Part shown: one piece after another, positions 7,970 to 16,166 of the stretch | Layout: each line of letters opens with the position of its first letter | Position numbering within the stretch: the first letter of the stretch is position 1 | DNA from: Paraglaciecola polaris LMG 21857 | Lineage (GTDB): Bacteria > Pseudomonadota > Gammaproteobacteria > Enterobacterales > Alteromonadaceae | Reading direction: 5' to 3' | NCBI RefSeq assembly: GCF_000315055.1 | Contig: NZ_BAER01000112.1 | Coordinates: 1-34,562 of the forward strand | DNA: 34,562 nucleotides | The notes under the pieces: model-generated | Database searches by the model: none | What the model saw: only the letters and a program-made list of their open reading frames with translations | What the model was told of the DNA's origin: nothing | Made by a program: the position numbers and the translations under genes

Positions 7970-9136
7970 TTAGAATCCGTAGCTGTATTGAACCGCCAGG
8001 CGTTGGTCACCATCACCTTCCTCAATATCAGTTTCTTCGTAGCTAAATTTGATCACTGAGCGGGGATCCAACCAATAGTTGAGACCTGCGACCCAACGTT
8101 TTGCCTTGGCAAACTTATTGGTTTTGGCATATTCCACTACCAGTTCCGTCCCCCCTAATTGCGGCCAGATTTGGCCTGCTTGTAATACGCCTTGCAAATA
8201 CCAACCATTACGCTTAAAGGCATTAATAGTCTCTTCAGCGTGTTCATCTGCCTCTTCCAAGCCATCAGTTTCGGTTAAAATATACTCGCCACGTATTAGG
8301 TAGCGACTGCCAATGACATTGATATCCATTCCCTGGGCGGTGATACTCAGACGTTCTTCTTCATCGTACTTGGCAGTGTAATAAGAAGCCCCGATTTCAA
8401 TCGCAGGTAAAAAAGCGTAGGCGATGCGCCCACCGAAGGCTTTATTTTTATTGTTATCGCCACTGGTTGCTGCAAATTCCACCTCTGGAAACGCTTCAGT
8501 GTGCTCATCGACCACCTCTTCATCCTCAGCGTGATCTTCGATTATCTCATCACCATCATTATGTGCCTCTGCGCGGGCACCGTTGGTAACGTAAAGATCC
8601 AGGAATATTTTCTGTTGGGATGTAAAAAAGAAGGTTTGCTGAACAGCGATACCTACATCACTAAGGATCGGCAACAAAGGCGTCATGGCCTGGGCGCTGC
8701 CGTGAGAACCGTATATTCCCGGTGTCCAGGGGGTACGGTTGATCCAGCTAGGGTGAAAATTGGCACTGAACTGCCCAAAGGGTAATAAAAATTTACCGAC
8801 GGTAACCGTGGTAGTATCCGTTAGAAAATAATGAATGTCGGCATATTCAAGTTCAACTTCGGTTTCGCCCGCTTCATTGAGAGAGATTTCCGTTTCCGCT
8901 TCCACATGCATTTTGTCATTCAGGCTGAACAGAAATATAGGCACAAAACGCGCACTAAAGGCACTGCTATCTAACAAATCACTTTCTTCATATTTCACAT
9001 CACCATATCCGGCGATAACAAAACGTCCTTGCTCCCCTGCATCGTATGGTTGTGCCAGACTGGCGGCAGAAATAAGGTAAGCGGACATGCATGAGATTAA
9101 TTTAATTGAGTGATTTTTTACTATATTTGTGTGCAC
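7970..9136 (-). CDS. Outer-membrane beta-barrel porin-like protein
   Basis: A 388-residue protein with a signal peptide (about residues 10-29, ending SLAQ). Alternating amphipathic strands follow, ending in an aromatic C-terminus (VQYSYGF) typical of barrels recognised by the BAM complex. The segment VTVGKFLLPFGQF resembles phosphate-selective-porin and other anion-porin barrels. Residues 190-220 form a very acidic, His-containing loop, and a second such patch (EEADEHAEE) lies near residue 295, probably on the surface. The start is a GTG with an AAGGA ribosome site eight bases upstream. It lies between the CopL-like gene and the diheme cytochrome, suggesting metal or redox substrate passage. 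The substrate is unknown. Confidence 0.78.
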   Translation of the reverse strand: MHTNIVKNHSIKLISCMSAYLISAASLAQPYDAGEQGRFVIAGYGDVKYEESDLLDSSAFSARFVPIFLFSLNDKMHVEAETEISLNEAGETEVELEYADIHYFLTDTTTVTVGKFLLPFGQFSANFHPSWINRTPWTPGIYGSHGSAQAMTPLLPILSDVGIAVQQTFFFTSQQKIFLDLYVTNGARAEAHNDGDEIIEDHAEDEEVVDEHTEAFPEVEFAATSGDNNKNKAFGGRIAYAFLPAIEIGASYYTAKYDEEERLSITAQGMDINVIGSRYLIRGEYILTETDGLEEADEHAEETINAFKRNGWYLQGVLQAGQIWPQLGGTELVVEYAKTNKFAKAKRWVAGLNYWLDPRSVIKFSYEETDIEEGDGDQRLAVQYSYGF

Positions 9137-9250
9137 AGTATGTTCCTTACCGGAACGCCCGATGGCAAAACGCCAGGCCGTTAAATAAACCAGTTTTATT
9201 TTAATGGGTGGTTTGTTGGTTATATAACCAACAGGCGGATCAATCCTGCA

Positions 9251-9631
9251 TTACAAGATGATCGGAGGACGTAAATCGGGTGTGAGAATGCGTGGCAGCA
9301 CAACGTAAATATGCTGATTAAAGTAAGGCGGAGGTACAAGACCTGAGGATTGAGCTTTATTTGGGTAAGTAACAAAACTGTTTGCATGGCACTGGCCCTC
9401 AGGACAACCACAATCCGCACATTCACAAGGTTGACTGACATTGTCAGGCGAAGCCTGGCTCGGCGTGGCCATATGGCCGGCATGAGCAGAATTAATTTGC
9501 TTATCCAACGCAAGCGAAGAAGATGAGGTCATATCCATTGATTGGCACTCATGAGCAGCAAGAGACGGTATCGCTGCTGTTTGCAGCAGCAATACCATCA
9601 AAAACAGCTGTAAGAGTGCGCGTTTTTTCAT
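9251..9631 (-). CDS. CopL-like Cys/His-rich secreted metal-binding protein
   Basis: A 126-residue protein starting MKKRALLQLF with a signal peptide cleaved near SLAAHE (about residue 26). The mature protein contains HECQSMDM, a SAHAGHM patch and a dense CECADCGCPEGQCH cluster with six Cys, and ends in LTPDLRPPIIL. This arrangement resembles small CopL-family proteins found beside copper-resistance genes, which bind Cu. The family call is from memory of the pattern. It is first in the run leading to the porin and cytochrome c. A 13-base palindrome lies about 57 bases before the start. ATG at 9631 is preferred to the TTG just upstream. Confidence 0.6.
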   Translation of the reverse strand: MKKRALLQLFLMVLLLQTAAIPSLAAHECQSMDMTSSSSLALDKQINSAHAGHMATPSQASPDNVSQPCECADCGCPEGQCHANSFVTYPNKAQSSGLVPPPYFNQHIYVVLPRILTPDLRPPIIL

Positions 9632-9687
9632 CAATAATATTCATTCATAAACTAAGGATTGGGGCAATATTGGCATCTTGTGCAAAA

Positions 9688-9700
9688 AGAACATTGTTCT
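9688..9700. promoter_or_regulatory. Palindrome upstream of the CopL-like gene
   Basis: AGAACATTGTTCT is a perfect 6-1-6 inverted repeat within the region where the promoter of the 9251-9631 gene should lie. It could be a repressor or activator site. I cannot name the regulator, and a single short palindrome in AT-rich DNA is weak evidence. Confidence 0.3.
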
Positions 9701-9872
9701 AGATCAACTTTTGTGGACTTAGGTGTGTGATTCATAGAGATCGTTTCAATCTTGCCATCTCTAGATTCAATCTGTCGTTGGCATCCTGAACGCTTTCATT
9801 TTTAATTTCATAATTGTCTAGTACTTAAAGATTGGGGTTGGAAATATATGTGTGAAAAATGGTACGTAGGGT

Positions 9873-10352
9873 TTAGTTAGCATACCTATCTGGTTCTGAA
9901 GGTAACTCGAGGTGCTGGGGGATCCCCTCATAGAATAGGCCTCCCTTCTTTGTGAACCCAGGTAATATATTGATGCTCTTAAGGTGAAAGGCAGCCCACC
10001 TTATTTGAGCTTCACTTATCTTGTAATCCGAGGCCCTTTTTCTGACCTCTCTGCCTAATCTTATGATTGATAACACGCGCCGATGGCGAGTCGTATTGGC
10101 TTGAAATGCGCGCTCCCAATGTTGCTGCTGAGCGATGAGGCCGAGCAGTCTTAACAACCATTCAGCAAGCATCGCAATCAGTAGTAATATATCGAATCTT
10201 TTAATGCAGCGACTATTGCTGTGGCGTAGTCCCATTCCATATTGTGGACTTTTAATATCGCGGAAGGTTTCCTCTATTTGCATCCGTCTGGCGTACAAAG
10301 TGACAAGCTGTTTAGAATTGAATTTAACGTATTCCAGTATCTGAAGTTGCAT
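9873..10352 (-). mobile_element. IS4-family transposase, C-terminal remnant
   Basis: A 159-residue open frame that matches only the last third of an IS4-family DDE transposase. The diagnostic Y-x2-R-x3-E-x6-K signature is present (YARRMQIEETFRDIK), which carries the catalytic Glu. The two catalytic Asp residues and the N-terminal DNA-binding part are missing, so the element cannot move on its own. The 5' side runs straight into the end of the truncated ORF 10324-10770 with about 29 bases of overlap, which marks a deletion or insertion junction. I could not identify terminal inverted repeats or a target duplication. The remnant marks past rearrangement at the edge of the metal/redox block. Confidence 0.82.
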
Positions 10353-10770
10353 TTAATATTGCTTCGACACCTACTTGGGGACGATGAGATCTAGCGGCTA
10401 CAGTCGCCTCGAACAAGAAATTTCTAGCAGTCGTTGATTTTGGTGTTTCATCGGACGCATTTATAGGGCCCTTAATACCTTTTTGTAGATTTTCGACGAG
10501 TTGAGATAGTTCGGAAGATGGAATATCACGAAATGCTTTGTGGATATCAATGAAATCATGCACTTCAAATACCGAACTAACAAAGTCTGGAAAGGTAGCC
10601 TTACCTTGATCTTCAGACGCTGTTTTGTATTCATCTTTCCAGTGCTCGAGCACTTTCTCGTAATGATTAGTTCTTCCTGAACTAAATTTCACCCCAGTTT
10701 TGCTCATCCACGCCAACGCATCGGTATAACTCTGATAGATTTTTTCATACGATTCGGTGGGTATTCTCAT
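10324..10770 (-). CDS. Truncated hypothetical protein at the IS4 junction
   Basis: A 148-residue ORF of soluble, charged, helical sequence with no signal peptide and no motif I recognise. Its last 10 or so residues (NATSDTGIR) are read from DNA that also encodes the transposase remnant, so the natural C-terminus has been lost. The start lies four bases after GTTAGGT (10781-10775), which matches the integron attC core GTTRRRY, and no ribosome site is evident. It may therefore be the first part of an integron gene cassette. That is inference, and the base composition does not differ clearly from its neighbours. Confidence 0.5.
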   Translation of the reverse strand: MRIPTESYEKIYQSYTDALAWMSKTGVKFSSGRTNHYEKVLEHWKDEYKTASEDQGKATFPDFVSSVFEVHDFIDIHKAFRDIPSSELSQLVENLQKGIKGPINASDETPKSTTARNFLFEATVAARSHRPQVGVEAILNATSDTGIR

Positions 10771-10774
10771 AAAA

Positions 10775-10837
10775 ACCTAACGCCTTAAACAATGGTTATT
10801 TATAGCAGTTCACGTAGCGAGTTTAAATAATCCATTG
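10775..10837 (-). repeat. attC-like imperfect hairpin with one bulged base
   Basis: CAATGG (10790-10795) pairs with CCATTG (10832-10837), and TTATTTA (10796-10802) pairs with TAAATAA (10824-10830). This leaves one extrahelical base at 10831 and a 21-base loop. Next to the stem is GGCGTTAGG (10784-10776, minus strand), which contains a GTTRRRY core. Integron attC sites combine such a core with a bulged imperfect stem. The opposite core (RYYYAAC) is not clear, so this is only a candidate or decayed site. Confidence 0.35.
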
Positions 10838-10930
10838 ATTTTACTTGTTGTTTTGCAGCCAGATGTTAGTCACTTTTGGCTGCTCAGATTGGAAAATATC
10901 GAGACAATAGCACTTGAGGAGAGATCCAGT

Positions 10931-11002
10931 TCCTAAAGCTTAGCTAGTGGTCTGATTGGAAATTAACGCCGATTTCAACAGCCACTTAACTTAGCTTTAG
11001 GG
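10931..11002. repeat. Imperfect inverted repeat in the gene-free stretch
   Basis: CCTAAAGCT (10932-10940) pairs with AGCTTTAGG (10993-11001), and GTGG (10947-10950) with CCAC (10982-10985), enclosing a second GGCGTTA motif on the minus strand. The 70-base size and ends are attC-like but the core differs from consensus. No gene is visible from 10771 to 11471; the stretch holds this and other hairpins only. Confidence 0.35.
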
Positions 11003-11253
11003 ATTGAAAAACAGTATAGTTCCGTCAAGTTTCTTTGTTCGATTTTATTGCGCTTAAAACCACTTTGAATTAACTGTGTCAATACACAGCAAAAATCTTA
11101 CGTAAGCCATAATATCTAGGCTTAACGCTTTCCAATTCTAAAACAACAGGTTATTAATGCGACCATACAAGGTCGTTTAACTTGCGAACTATCTTATCTT
11201 GCAGAGTAGAAATATCCAATGGTCGTTTCTCGTTCGAAACGGAAATCCCAAAA

Positions 11254-11348
11254 GCTTAATTGAGGGCCTGGTTTCTGCTATTTGGGAACGTTCTGTCAAG
11301 TAGGATAGCAAAGGCTGCAAATAGCAAAATTTGCCTTTCAAATTAAGC
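11254..11348. repeat. Long imperfect inverted repeat (31-nt arms)
   Basis: The arms 11254-11284 and 11318-11348 have equal length and mirror each other. Outer GCTTAATT pairs with AATTAAGC and inner TGCTATTTG with CAAATAGCA, with mismatches between and a 33-base loop. A smaller perfect hairpin, CGTTTC/GAAACG, lies just upstream at 11224-11241. It could be a MITE-like relic, a structured RNA or a cassette recombination site. There is no coding sequence around it. Confidence 0.4.
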
Positions 11349-11471
11349 CTGGCTTCGGCCATAAACAGACATCACTACTCTCCAGATAACACCAGTTATG
11401 AACCACGTGTTCTGCCCCTACAGATACTGATTTCAACGAACCTGAGCACACAGATCCGAGATAGCATCACG

Positions 11472-12551
11472 TTAACTACTCAATATTTTAAGGGGTAATG
11501 ACAACGCCCCGTTATCTGTTTGACCCACAAGCCAAATAATGGCACTTAGGCCACCCAAAGTGGTGACATACCACAAAATGGAAACGATTTGGGCATAACG
11601 GTTAAGAGGCAGTAACTCACTTAAATGTCGGCGTTTATATTCAAAGAATATTTCTACACTGCCTATAGCAAGTAAAAAACCTAACAAAGCCAAACCGAAG
11701 TAATAACTGACGTAAACACCTAAAATGGCTCCCAGTGCGCAGGCGATTATCCCTACTCGGGAGTTAATTGAAAAAGCGATACTTTTAAGCACATGCCCAC
11801 CATCTAATGGCAATACAGGTAACATATTAAATAAATTGAGCAACGCATTAAATACCGCTAAACCTGCAAGTATTTCTATATCGGTAAGCCAATACCCCAC
11901 TAAACACGCAATAGACAATATTAAGCCAAAAAATGGCCCCATAATTGAAATAACAATATCTTGCCAGCGGGTATTAATTTTATCATCGCTAAGCGCTAAA
12001 CCTCCCACAAAAGGGATAAGGTAAATACCTTTGGTTTTCAAACCAAAGTACTTCATCGCCTTAATATGACCGTATTCATGGAATACCAGACACAGTATCA
12101 GGGCAATGGCAAACTCAATAGAAAACAACCAGCTATAGGCGGCTAAACTGCCCGCAGCAAACAACACTTTAATAACCTTGGCACTTTTTAACAGTTTTAG
12201 ACCTAAACCCGCCAAACCAATGAAACTAAATTTCATTGGTTGTTTTTCACCTTGGATAACTTGCCTTTGCTCAATGTCTTTTTCAGTGAGCGTATTTTCA
12301 TGCAATAACTGCTCATTAACTAAAAGCTGATACTGCAGATCAAAAGGTTGCCATTGCAGAGCACCACTGAGCTCTACTTGAATTTTGCCTTGCTCACTTT
12401 GCAGGGAAAATTGATGTGAAAAGTTATCATTGTCAGCGCTAGCACTAATTTGCGAAACGCAGTCATCTCCCCAAAAAAGCTGTTGCCACCCAGCCATTGA
12501 ACCTTCTAATTTAAGTGTTTTACCCAAACACTCTACTTCTAATAAATGCAC
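11472..12551 (-). CDS. M50 (site-2 protease-like) membrane zinc metalloprotease
   Basis: A 359-residue protein. Residues 1-105 form a soluble beta-rich domain. Residues 106-355 are membrane-embedded with about six segments. The zinc site is H158-E-Y-G-H162 in a membrane helix, and the third ligand is in LPLDGGH (Asp250), the arrangement of intramembrane proteases of family M50. There is no PDZ domain, unlike RseP, so this is a small S2P-type enzyme. Members cut membrane-bound proteins or serve as peptidases in poorly known pathways. The start is a GTG; the ribosome site is weak. It stands alone, divergent from the gene at 12750, and flanks the debris region. Its substrate is unknown. Confidence 0.85.
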   Translation of the reverse strand: MHLLEVECLGKTLKLEGSMAGWQQLFWGDDCVSQISASADNDNFSHQFSLQSEQGKIQVELSGALQWQPFDLQYQLLVNEQLLHENTLTEKDIEQRQVIQGEKQPMKFSFIGLAGLGLKLLKSAKVIKVLFAAGSLAAYSWLFSIEFAIALILCLVFHEYGHIKAMKYFGLKTKGIYLIPFVGGLALSDDKINTRWQDIVISIMGPFFGLILSIACLVGYWLTDIEILAGLAVFNALLNLFNMLPVLPLDGGHVLKSIAFSINSRVGIIACALGAILGVYVSYYFGLALLGFLLAIGSVEIFFEYKRRHLSELLPLNRYAQIVSILWYVTTLGGLSAIIWLVGQTDNGALSLPLKILSS

Positions 12552-12582
12552 TATAAAAACTCAACATATAAAATCTAACCCG

Positions 12583-12617
12583 ATTATTGCCATTATTGTG
12601 TCAGAGTCGGCAATAAT
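12583..12617. promoter_or_regulatory. Inverted repeat in the divergent promoter region
   Basis: ATTATTGCC (12583-12591) and GGCAATAAT (12609-12617) are perfect inverted copies spaced 17 bases apart, between the protease gene and the gene at 12750. This may be an operator shared by both genes or a fortuitous AT-rich repeat. No regulator gene is adjacent. Confidence 0.25.
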
Positions 12618-12749
12618 TTTCCTTCTTACTTTATAAGACACAGTGAAAGTCCATCTTAGTCTGGATGGGCGGGATAAAACCCATTGGCATAGTCATTGCT
12701 CTGTTCGTGCAAAGCATTCATTATCATTGGATTTAATTAAGGGGATCTT

Positions 12750-13184
12750 ATGCAGATAAATAGTAGTAGCTACATAACGAGTATCTATCAAATGGACAAT
12801 ACTATTAACGATAAATCACCTAACGCCAGCCCTCTATCACGGAGTGAAACCACTACAGACACAGTAACGATTAGTGATGCTGGCTTAAGTGCAGAAAGAA
12901 AACTGCAACAAATGGCCCACAAGTATGATCCAACTAATATGTCATATAGCGAATTAACACGTATGTCGTCAGAATTACAATTAAACGGGTTAATAACGTC
13001 CCAAGAGGGCTTAGCCATGAGAGCACCTCCAAGTAGAGACTTCGATCCTGATGAAAAATACGACACTGTAGCCTTGGCACGAAAATCCGTCGCATTTGAT
13101 CAATCCCTTAGTGCGGCGCAAAGCAAAGATGCCACACTAAGGACAAGCGTACTTGATATTTTGGAAACCCTACAAGGAAGATGA
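12750..13184 (+). CDS. Small hypothetical soluble protein
   Basis: A 144-residue polar protein with a good GGGG-type ribosome site before the ATG and no signal peptide or membrane segment. The N-terminal 40 residues are Ser/Thr/Asn-rich and likely disordered. A DTVTISDAGLSAERK segment is followed by a helical half (LQQMAHKYDPTNMSYSELTRMSSEL and onward). The DTVTISDAG phrase resembles the disordered starts of FlgM-like and other regulatory proteins, but the helical part does not show a clear anti-sigma domain. I do not assign a function. It stands alone between the M50 protease and the TonB-dependent receptor. Confidence 0.65.
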   Translation: MQINSSSYITSIYQMDNTINDKSPNASPLSRSETTTDTVTISDAGLSAERKLQQMAHKYDPTNMSYSELTRMSSELQLNGLITSQEGLAMRAPPSRDFDPDEKYDTVALARKSVAFDQSLSAAQSKDATLRTSVLDILETLQGR

Positions 13185-13345
13185 GCTATACGAGTTGATG
13201 CAGGCGCAAGTAAGTTAATGGGCGCATACCAGACACATGACTGTCGAGCGTTGGGTTAGATTATACGCTAGGCTGCAAAAGACACAGTCTAGAAATCAAT
13301 AGAGCCCCTGCTCGTCACGCTATTACACATAAAATACCTATAAAA

Positions 13346-13372
13346 AATCCGGTAAAGGTCATTTACCGGATT
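13346..13372 (-). terminator. Intrinsic terminator of the TonB-dependent receptor
   Basis: Arms 13346-13356 and 13362-13372 form a perfect 11-bp stem (AATCCGGTAAA) with a 5-base loop. On the minus strand it is followed by a T run. It lies about 140 bases after the receptor stop. Confidence 0.75.
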
Positions 13373-13389
13373 GTGATTTACTCTGTTTT

Positions 13390-13463
13390 CCCACTGTACT
13401 TGCGATGCCCACTGTACTTCGGTTGTCCACTAGTACGGCGTTAAACTACTTCGGCTTTAACGC
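13390..13463. repeat. 18-bp tandem repeat followed by a hairpin
   Basis: CCCACTGTACTT recurs at 13390 and 13408 with a period of 18 bases, and a degraded third unit starts at 13426. The hairpin GCGTTAAA (13438-13445) / TTTAACGC (13456-13463) follows. It sits in the 3' untranslated part of the receptor transcript. Function is unknown. Confidence 0.5.
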
Positions 13464-13511
13464 TCTTCGTTAAACCTAAGCAGAGTGTTACGGACATGGC
13501 AAAGAATGAGC

Positions 13512-16166
13512 TTAGAAACGAGCCGTTACTTTTGCATGATAATAACGCCCCATCACATCGTAAACCTCTGGAACGGTATTAGCATTATTCCATGAATATA
13601 TGTATGGCGGTGTTTTATCAAACAGGTTATCCACGCCGGCAGATATTGACCAGGTATCGTTTATGAAGTATTGCGCCGCTACATCATGATAAGTCACCGA
13701 ACTGATGTCTTGCACTAGATCATAAGACGCATAATAGTCGTCGGTCATACTGCCGATATAACGAGCCTTCCAGCTTAGGGTCCAGTCGTCTTGGCCCATT
13801 TTAATGCCTAGGTTAGATTTCCACTTGGCGAATCCGCCGTTAGTGCCGTCAATTTTACCCGTGTATTCAACCTCATCTTCGGTATATTCAAGAAGACGGG
13901 TTGCATCTACGTCCACTGACCAATCAAAGCCCATCGCCTCAAACACATACGCCATGTTCATATCAACGCCGCGGGTTTCAATTGTGCCAACATTGGTTAA
14001 CGGAGATTCCATGTAGTCAATGTTGCCTGTGACATCATCACGGGTGATATTTAACACATCGCAATAGCTGGATTCGCCCGCATAACACTGATCCAAATAA
14101 GTTTGTGTTGAAATACGCGAAATGGCATTGCTGACTTCGATATTAAAGTAATCTAAGGTGAGTGATAAACCTTCGATGACGTGCGGATTGTATACCACCC
14201 CGACCGTAACCGTATCCGCTTGCTCAGGGGTTAAATTCGCCACAGTCGTATAGGTATTTTCAATTTGGCCATCAGTATATTGGTAACTTGTATTGCCAAT
14301 TTCTGACTGACAAGTTTGATACAGGCTTGAACTTGAATCGCTCCCACCGTAACCAGAACAGGGATCTGTTAGGTAATCGTATGAGCCAACATCACCGCCA
14401 TATAACTCATCAACGGTTGGCGCACGAAAGGCCGTTGACGCAACACCTCGGATCATCAAGTCATCATTTACGTGCCAGCTTAATCCCATTTTCCAGGTGG
14501 TATCTGAATCAAACGTACTGTAATCAAACCAACGTACAGCCGCATCAATGGATAACGCTTTGACCAAGGGTAAATCAGCTAATAAGGGAATAGCAAACTC
14601 AGCATAAATCTGCGTGGTATCAAAGCTACCCGAAGTGGCTTCTTGCGCAGAGGCACTGCCATCACCAGCAACGGTTACCGCATCAGGTTGGTACCAACCT
14701 TTTTCACGGCGGTATTCTGCACCTGCCGCAAACGCAACAAAACCAGCGGGAAGCTCAAATAAATCCCCCGTCAGATTAAGATTAACGATATTAAATTCAT
14801 TGCCGCCGGTAGCTTGGTCGGTATACGAGATGTAATCAATTGTATCGGCTGACAAGTCCCCTTCCCCAACAAACCAATCTTGACATGGAATACCCACATC
14901 ATTACAAACTGACGAGTCCATCGTGTTATAAAGCTTAGTCAGGTTAATGTAGTTAGATGAACGGTCAGTGGCATCGTTACGACCATAGGAATATGACAGA
15001 TCCCATTCATAGCCAGACCCTATATCCCACAAGCCTTGAGCCCCTACAACGGTGCGCAATGTGTCAGTAACCTGGTCAAATACACGATCACCGACTTCAG
15101 TCATGCGACGGCGCATTGAGGTTGCCACACCAAAAGGATTACCCGTTGCATCAGCCGAGAGTGTGGCGCTGATAGGCGATGGTGCCATTTGCTGAGTTGA
15201 CGTGCGCTTGGTGTACAAGGTTTCTAGGTAAACCTGGGTATCTTGATTTACATCGTAATTAGCGTTGGCAAACAAGCCGATACGTTTTTGCGGCGTGTAT
15301 AGATACGAGCTATCTGCGTAGTTATAGGCGTCGTAACCTTCTGTCCAATTTTTATCACCGTCCAGCGTTCCCCAACCATCACCAGAATTATAGTTACCGC
15401 CAGATATGTAAGAGCTGCCAGATTGACACGCACCTGTCGAATCAAAATCATTATCTGGGCAAGCTGAAAAGTCACGATCACCTTGCATGGCTTTACCGCG
15501 ATTAACATAACTTAGTCCCAGTACGAAGTGACCTTTTTCTCCACCACCGCCGGTAACCAAGCTGATATCGCCAGTATTGGCGTCACCTTTTGCAGAGCCG
15601 GCGTATCCCATTGACAACTCAAGCCCATCGAAATGCGTTTTGGTAATGATGTTAACCACACCTGCTACCGCGTCTGAACCGTACACCGCCGATGCACCAT
15701 CTTTAAGCACTTCAACTCGCTCGATAGTCGCCAACGGGATAGTGTTTAAATCAACTGACGAGTCAGCCCCCGTGCCGGAGTTGACCATACGACGGCCATT
15801 GACCAATACAAGCGTACGGTTGCTACCTAAGCCTCGAAGGTTAATACGTGCAGCACCTGCACCACCATTATTGGTGGCAGCGCCTGTCGCCATACCACTA
15901 GATGCGGTACTTTGTTGTAGCACTTGCTCTATGGAGGTAAAACCGCCGAGTTTAATGTCCTCAGCGCTAATAATAGAGATCGGACTTGCCGACTCAAGAT
16001 CTGTGCGCTTGATACGTGACCCAGTCACTTGGATTTTTTCGACTACATTTGCTTCACCCTCATCATTTGCTTGCGCGGCAACAAAACTGCTTGGCAAGGC
16101 CAGCGCTGCACTACTGACAAAAAGTGAAAGTCGAATGGCCTCTGCTACTGTATTATTTTTAAACAT
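13512..16166 (-). CDS. TonB-dependent outer-membrane receptor
   Basis: An 884-residue protein with a signal peptide (about 1-31, ending VAAQA), a plug domain (about 45-170) and a 22-strand barrel to the C-terminal aromatic residue (AKVTARF). The TonB-box region precedes KIQVTGSRIKR, a start common to a large receptor subfamily in Alteromonadales. Plug landmarks are SIEQVLQQ, INLRGLGSNRTLVLVNGRR, ERVEVLKDGASAVYGSDAVAGVVNIITK and, at the end, SAGVDNLFDKTPP. Pairs of Cys in external loops (for example DPCSGYG and TCQSE) suggest loop disulfides. Such receptors import large substrates using TonB-ExbBD energy. No SusD, transporter or enzyme gene is adjacent, so the ligand is unknown. An AGGGA ribosome site precedes the ATG. 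Confidence 0.93.
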   Translation of the reverse strand: MFKNNTVAEAIRLSLFVSSAALALPSSFVAAQANDEGEANVVEKIQVTGSRIKRTDLESASPISIISAEDIKLGGFTSIEQVLQQSTASSGMATGAATNNGGAGAARINLRGLGSNRTLVLVNGRRMVNSGTGADSSVDLNTIPLATIERVEVLKDGASAVYGSDAVAGVVNIITKTHFDGLELSMGYAGSAKGDANTGDISLVTGGGGEKGHFVLGLSYVNRGKAMQGDRDFSACPDNDFDSTGACQSGSSYISGGNYNSGDGWGTLDGDKNWTEGYDAYNYADSSYLYTPQKRIGLFANANYDVNQDTQVYLETLYTKRTSTQQMAPSPISATLSADATGNPFGVATSMRRRMTEVGDRVFDQVTDTLRTVVGAQGLWDIGSGYEWDLSYSYGRNDATDRSSNYINLTKLYNTMDSSVCNDVGIPCQDWFVGEGDLSADTIDYISYTDQATGGNEFNIVNLNLTGDLFELPAGFVAFAAGAEYRREKGWYQPDAVTVAGDGSASAQEATSGSFDTTQIYAEFAIPLLADLPLVKALSIDAAVRWFDYSTFDSDTTWKMGLSWHVNDDLMIRGVASTAFRAPTVDELYGGDVGSYDYLTDPCSGYGGSDSSSSLYQTCQSEIGNTSYQYTDGQIENTYTTVANLTPEQADTVTVGVVYNPHVIEGLSLTLDYFNIEVSNAISRISTQTYLDQCYAGESSYCDVLNITRDDVTGNIDYMESPLTNVGTIETRGVDMNMAYVFEAMGFDWSVDVDATRLLEYTEDEVEYTGKIDGTNGGFAKWKSNLGIKMGQDDWTLSWKARYIGSMTDDYYASYDLVQDISSVTYHDVAAQYFINDTWSISAGVDNLFDKTPPYIYSWNNANTVPEVYDVMGRYYHAKVTARF

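Noticed and set aside
9251-9513. An alternative 97-residue frame overlapping the CopL-like gene
   Set aside because: It is out of frame with the signal peptide and Cys cluster and ends in hydrophobic noise.
9652-9840. Direct repeats AAGGATTGGGG and AAAGATTGGGG around the IS remnant
   Set aside because: Only 11 bases with one mismatch, in direct rather than inverted orientation, so I do not call them IS ends or a target duplication.
13390-13436. Tandem units considered as a short CRISPR array
   Set aside because: There are only two to three units with 6-base gaps and no cas genes; the spacing is far too short.
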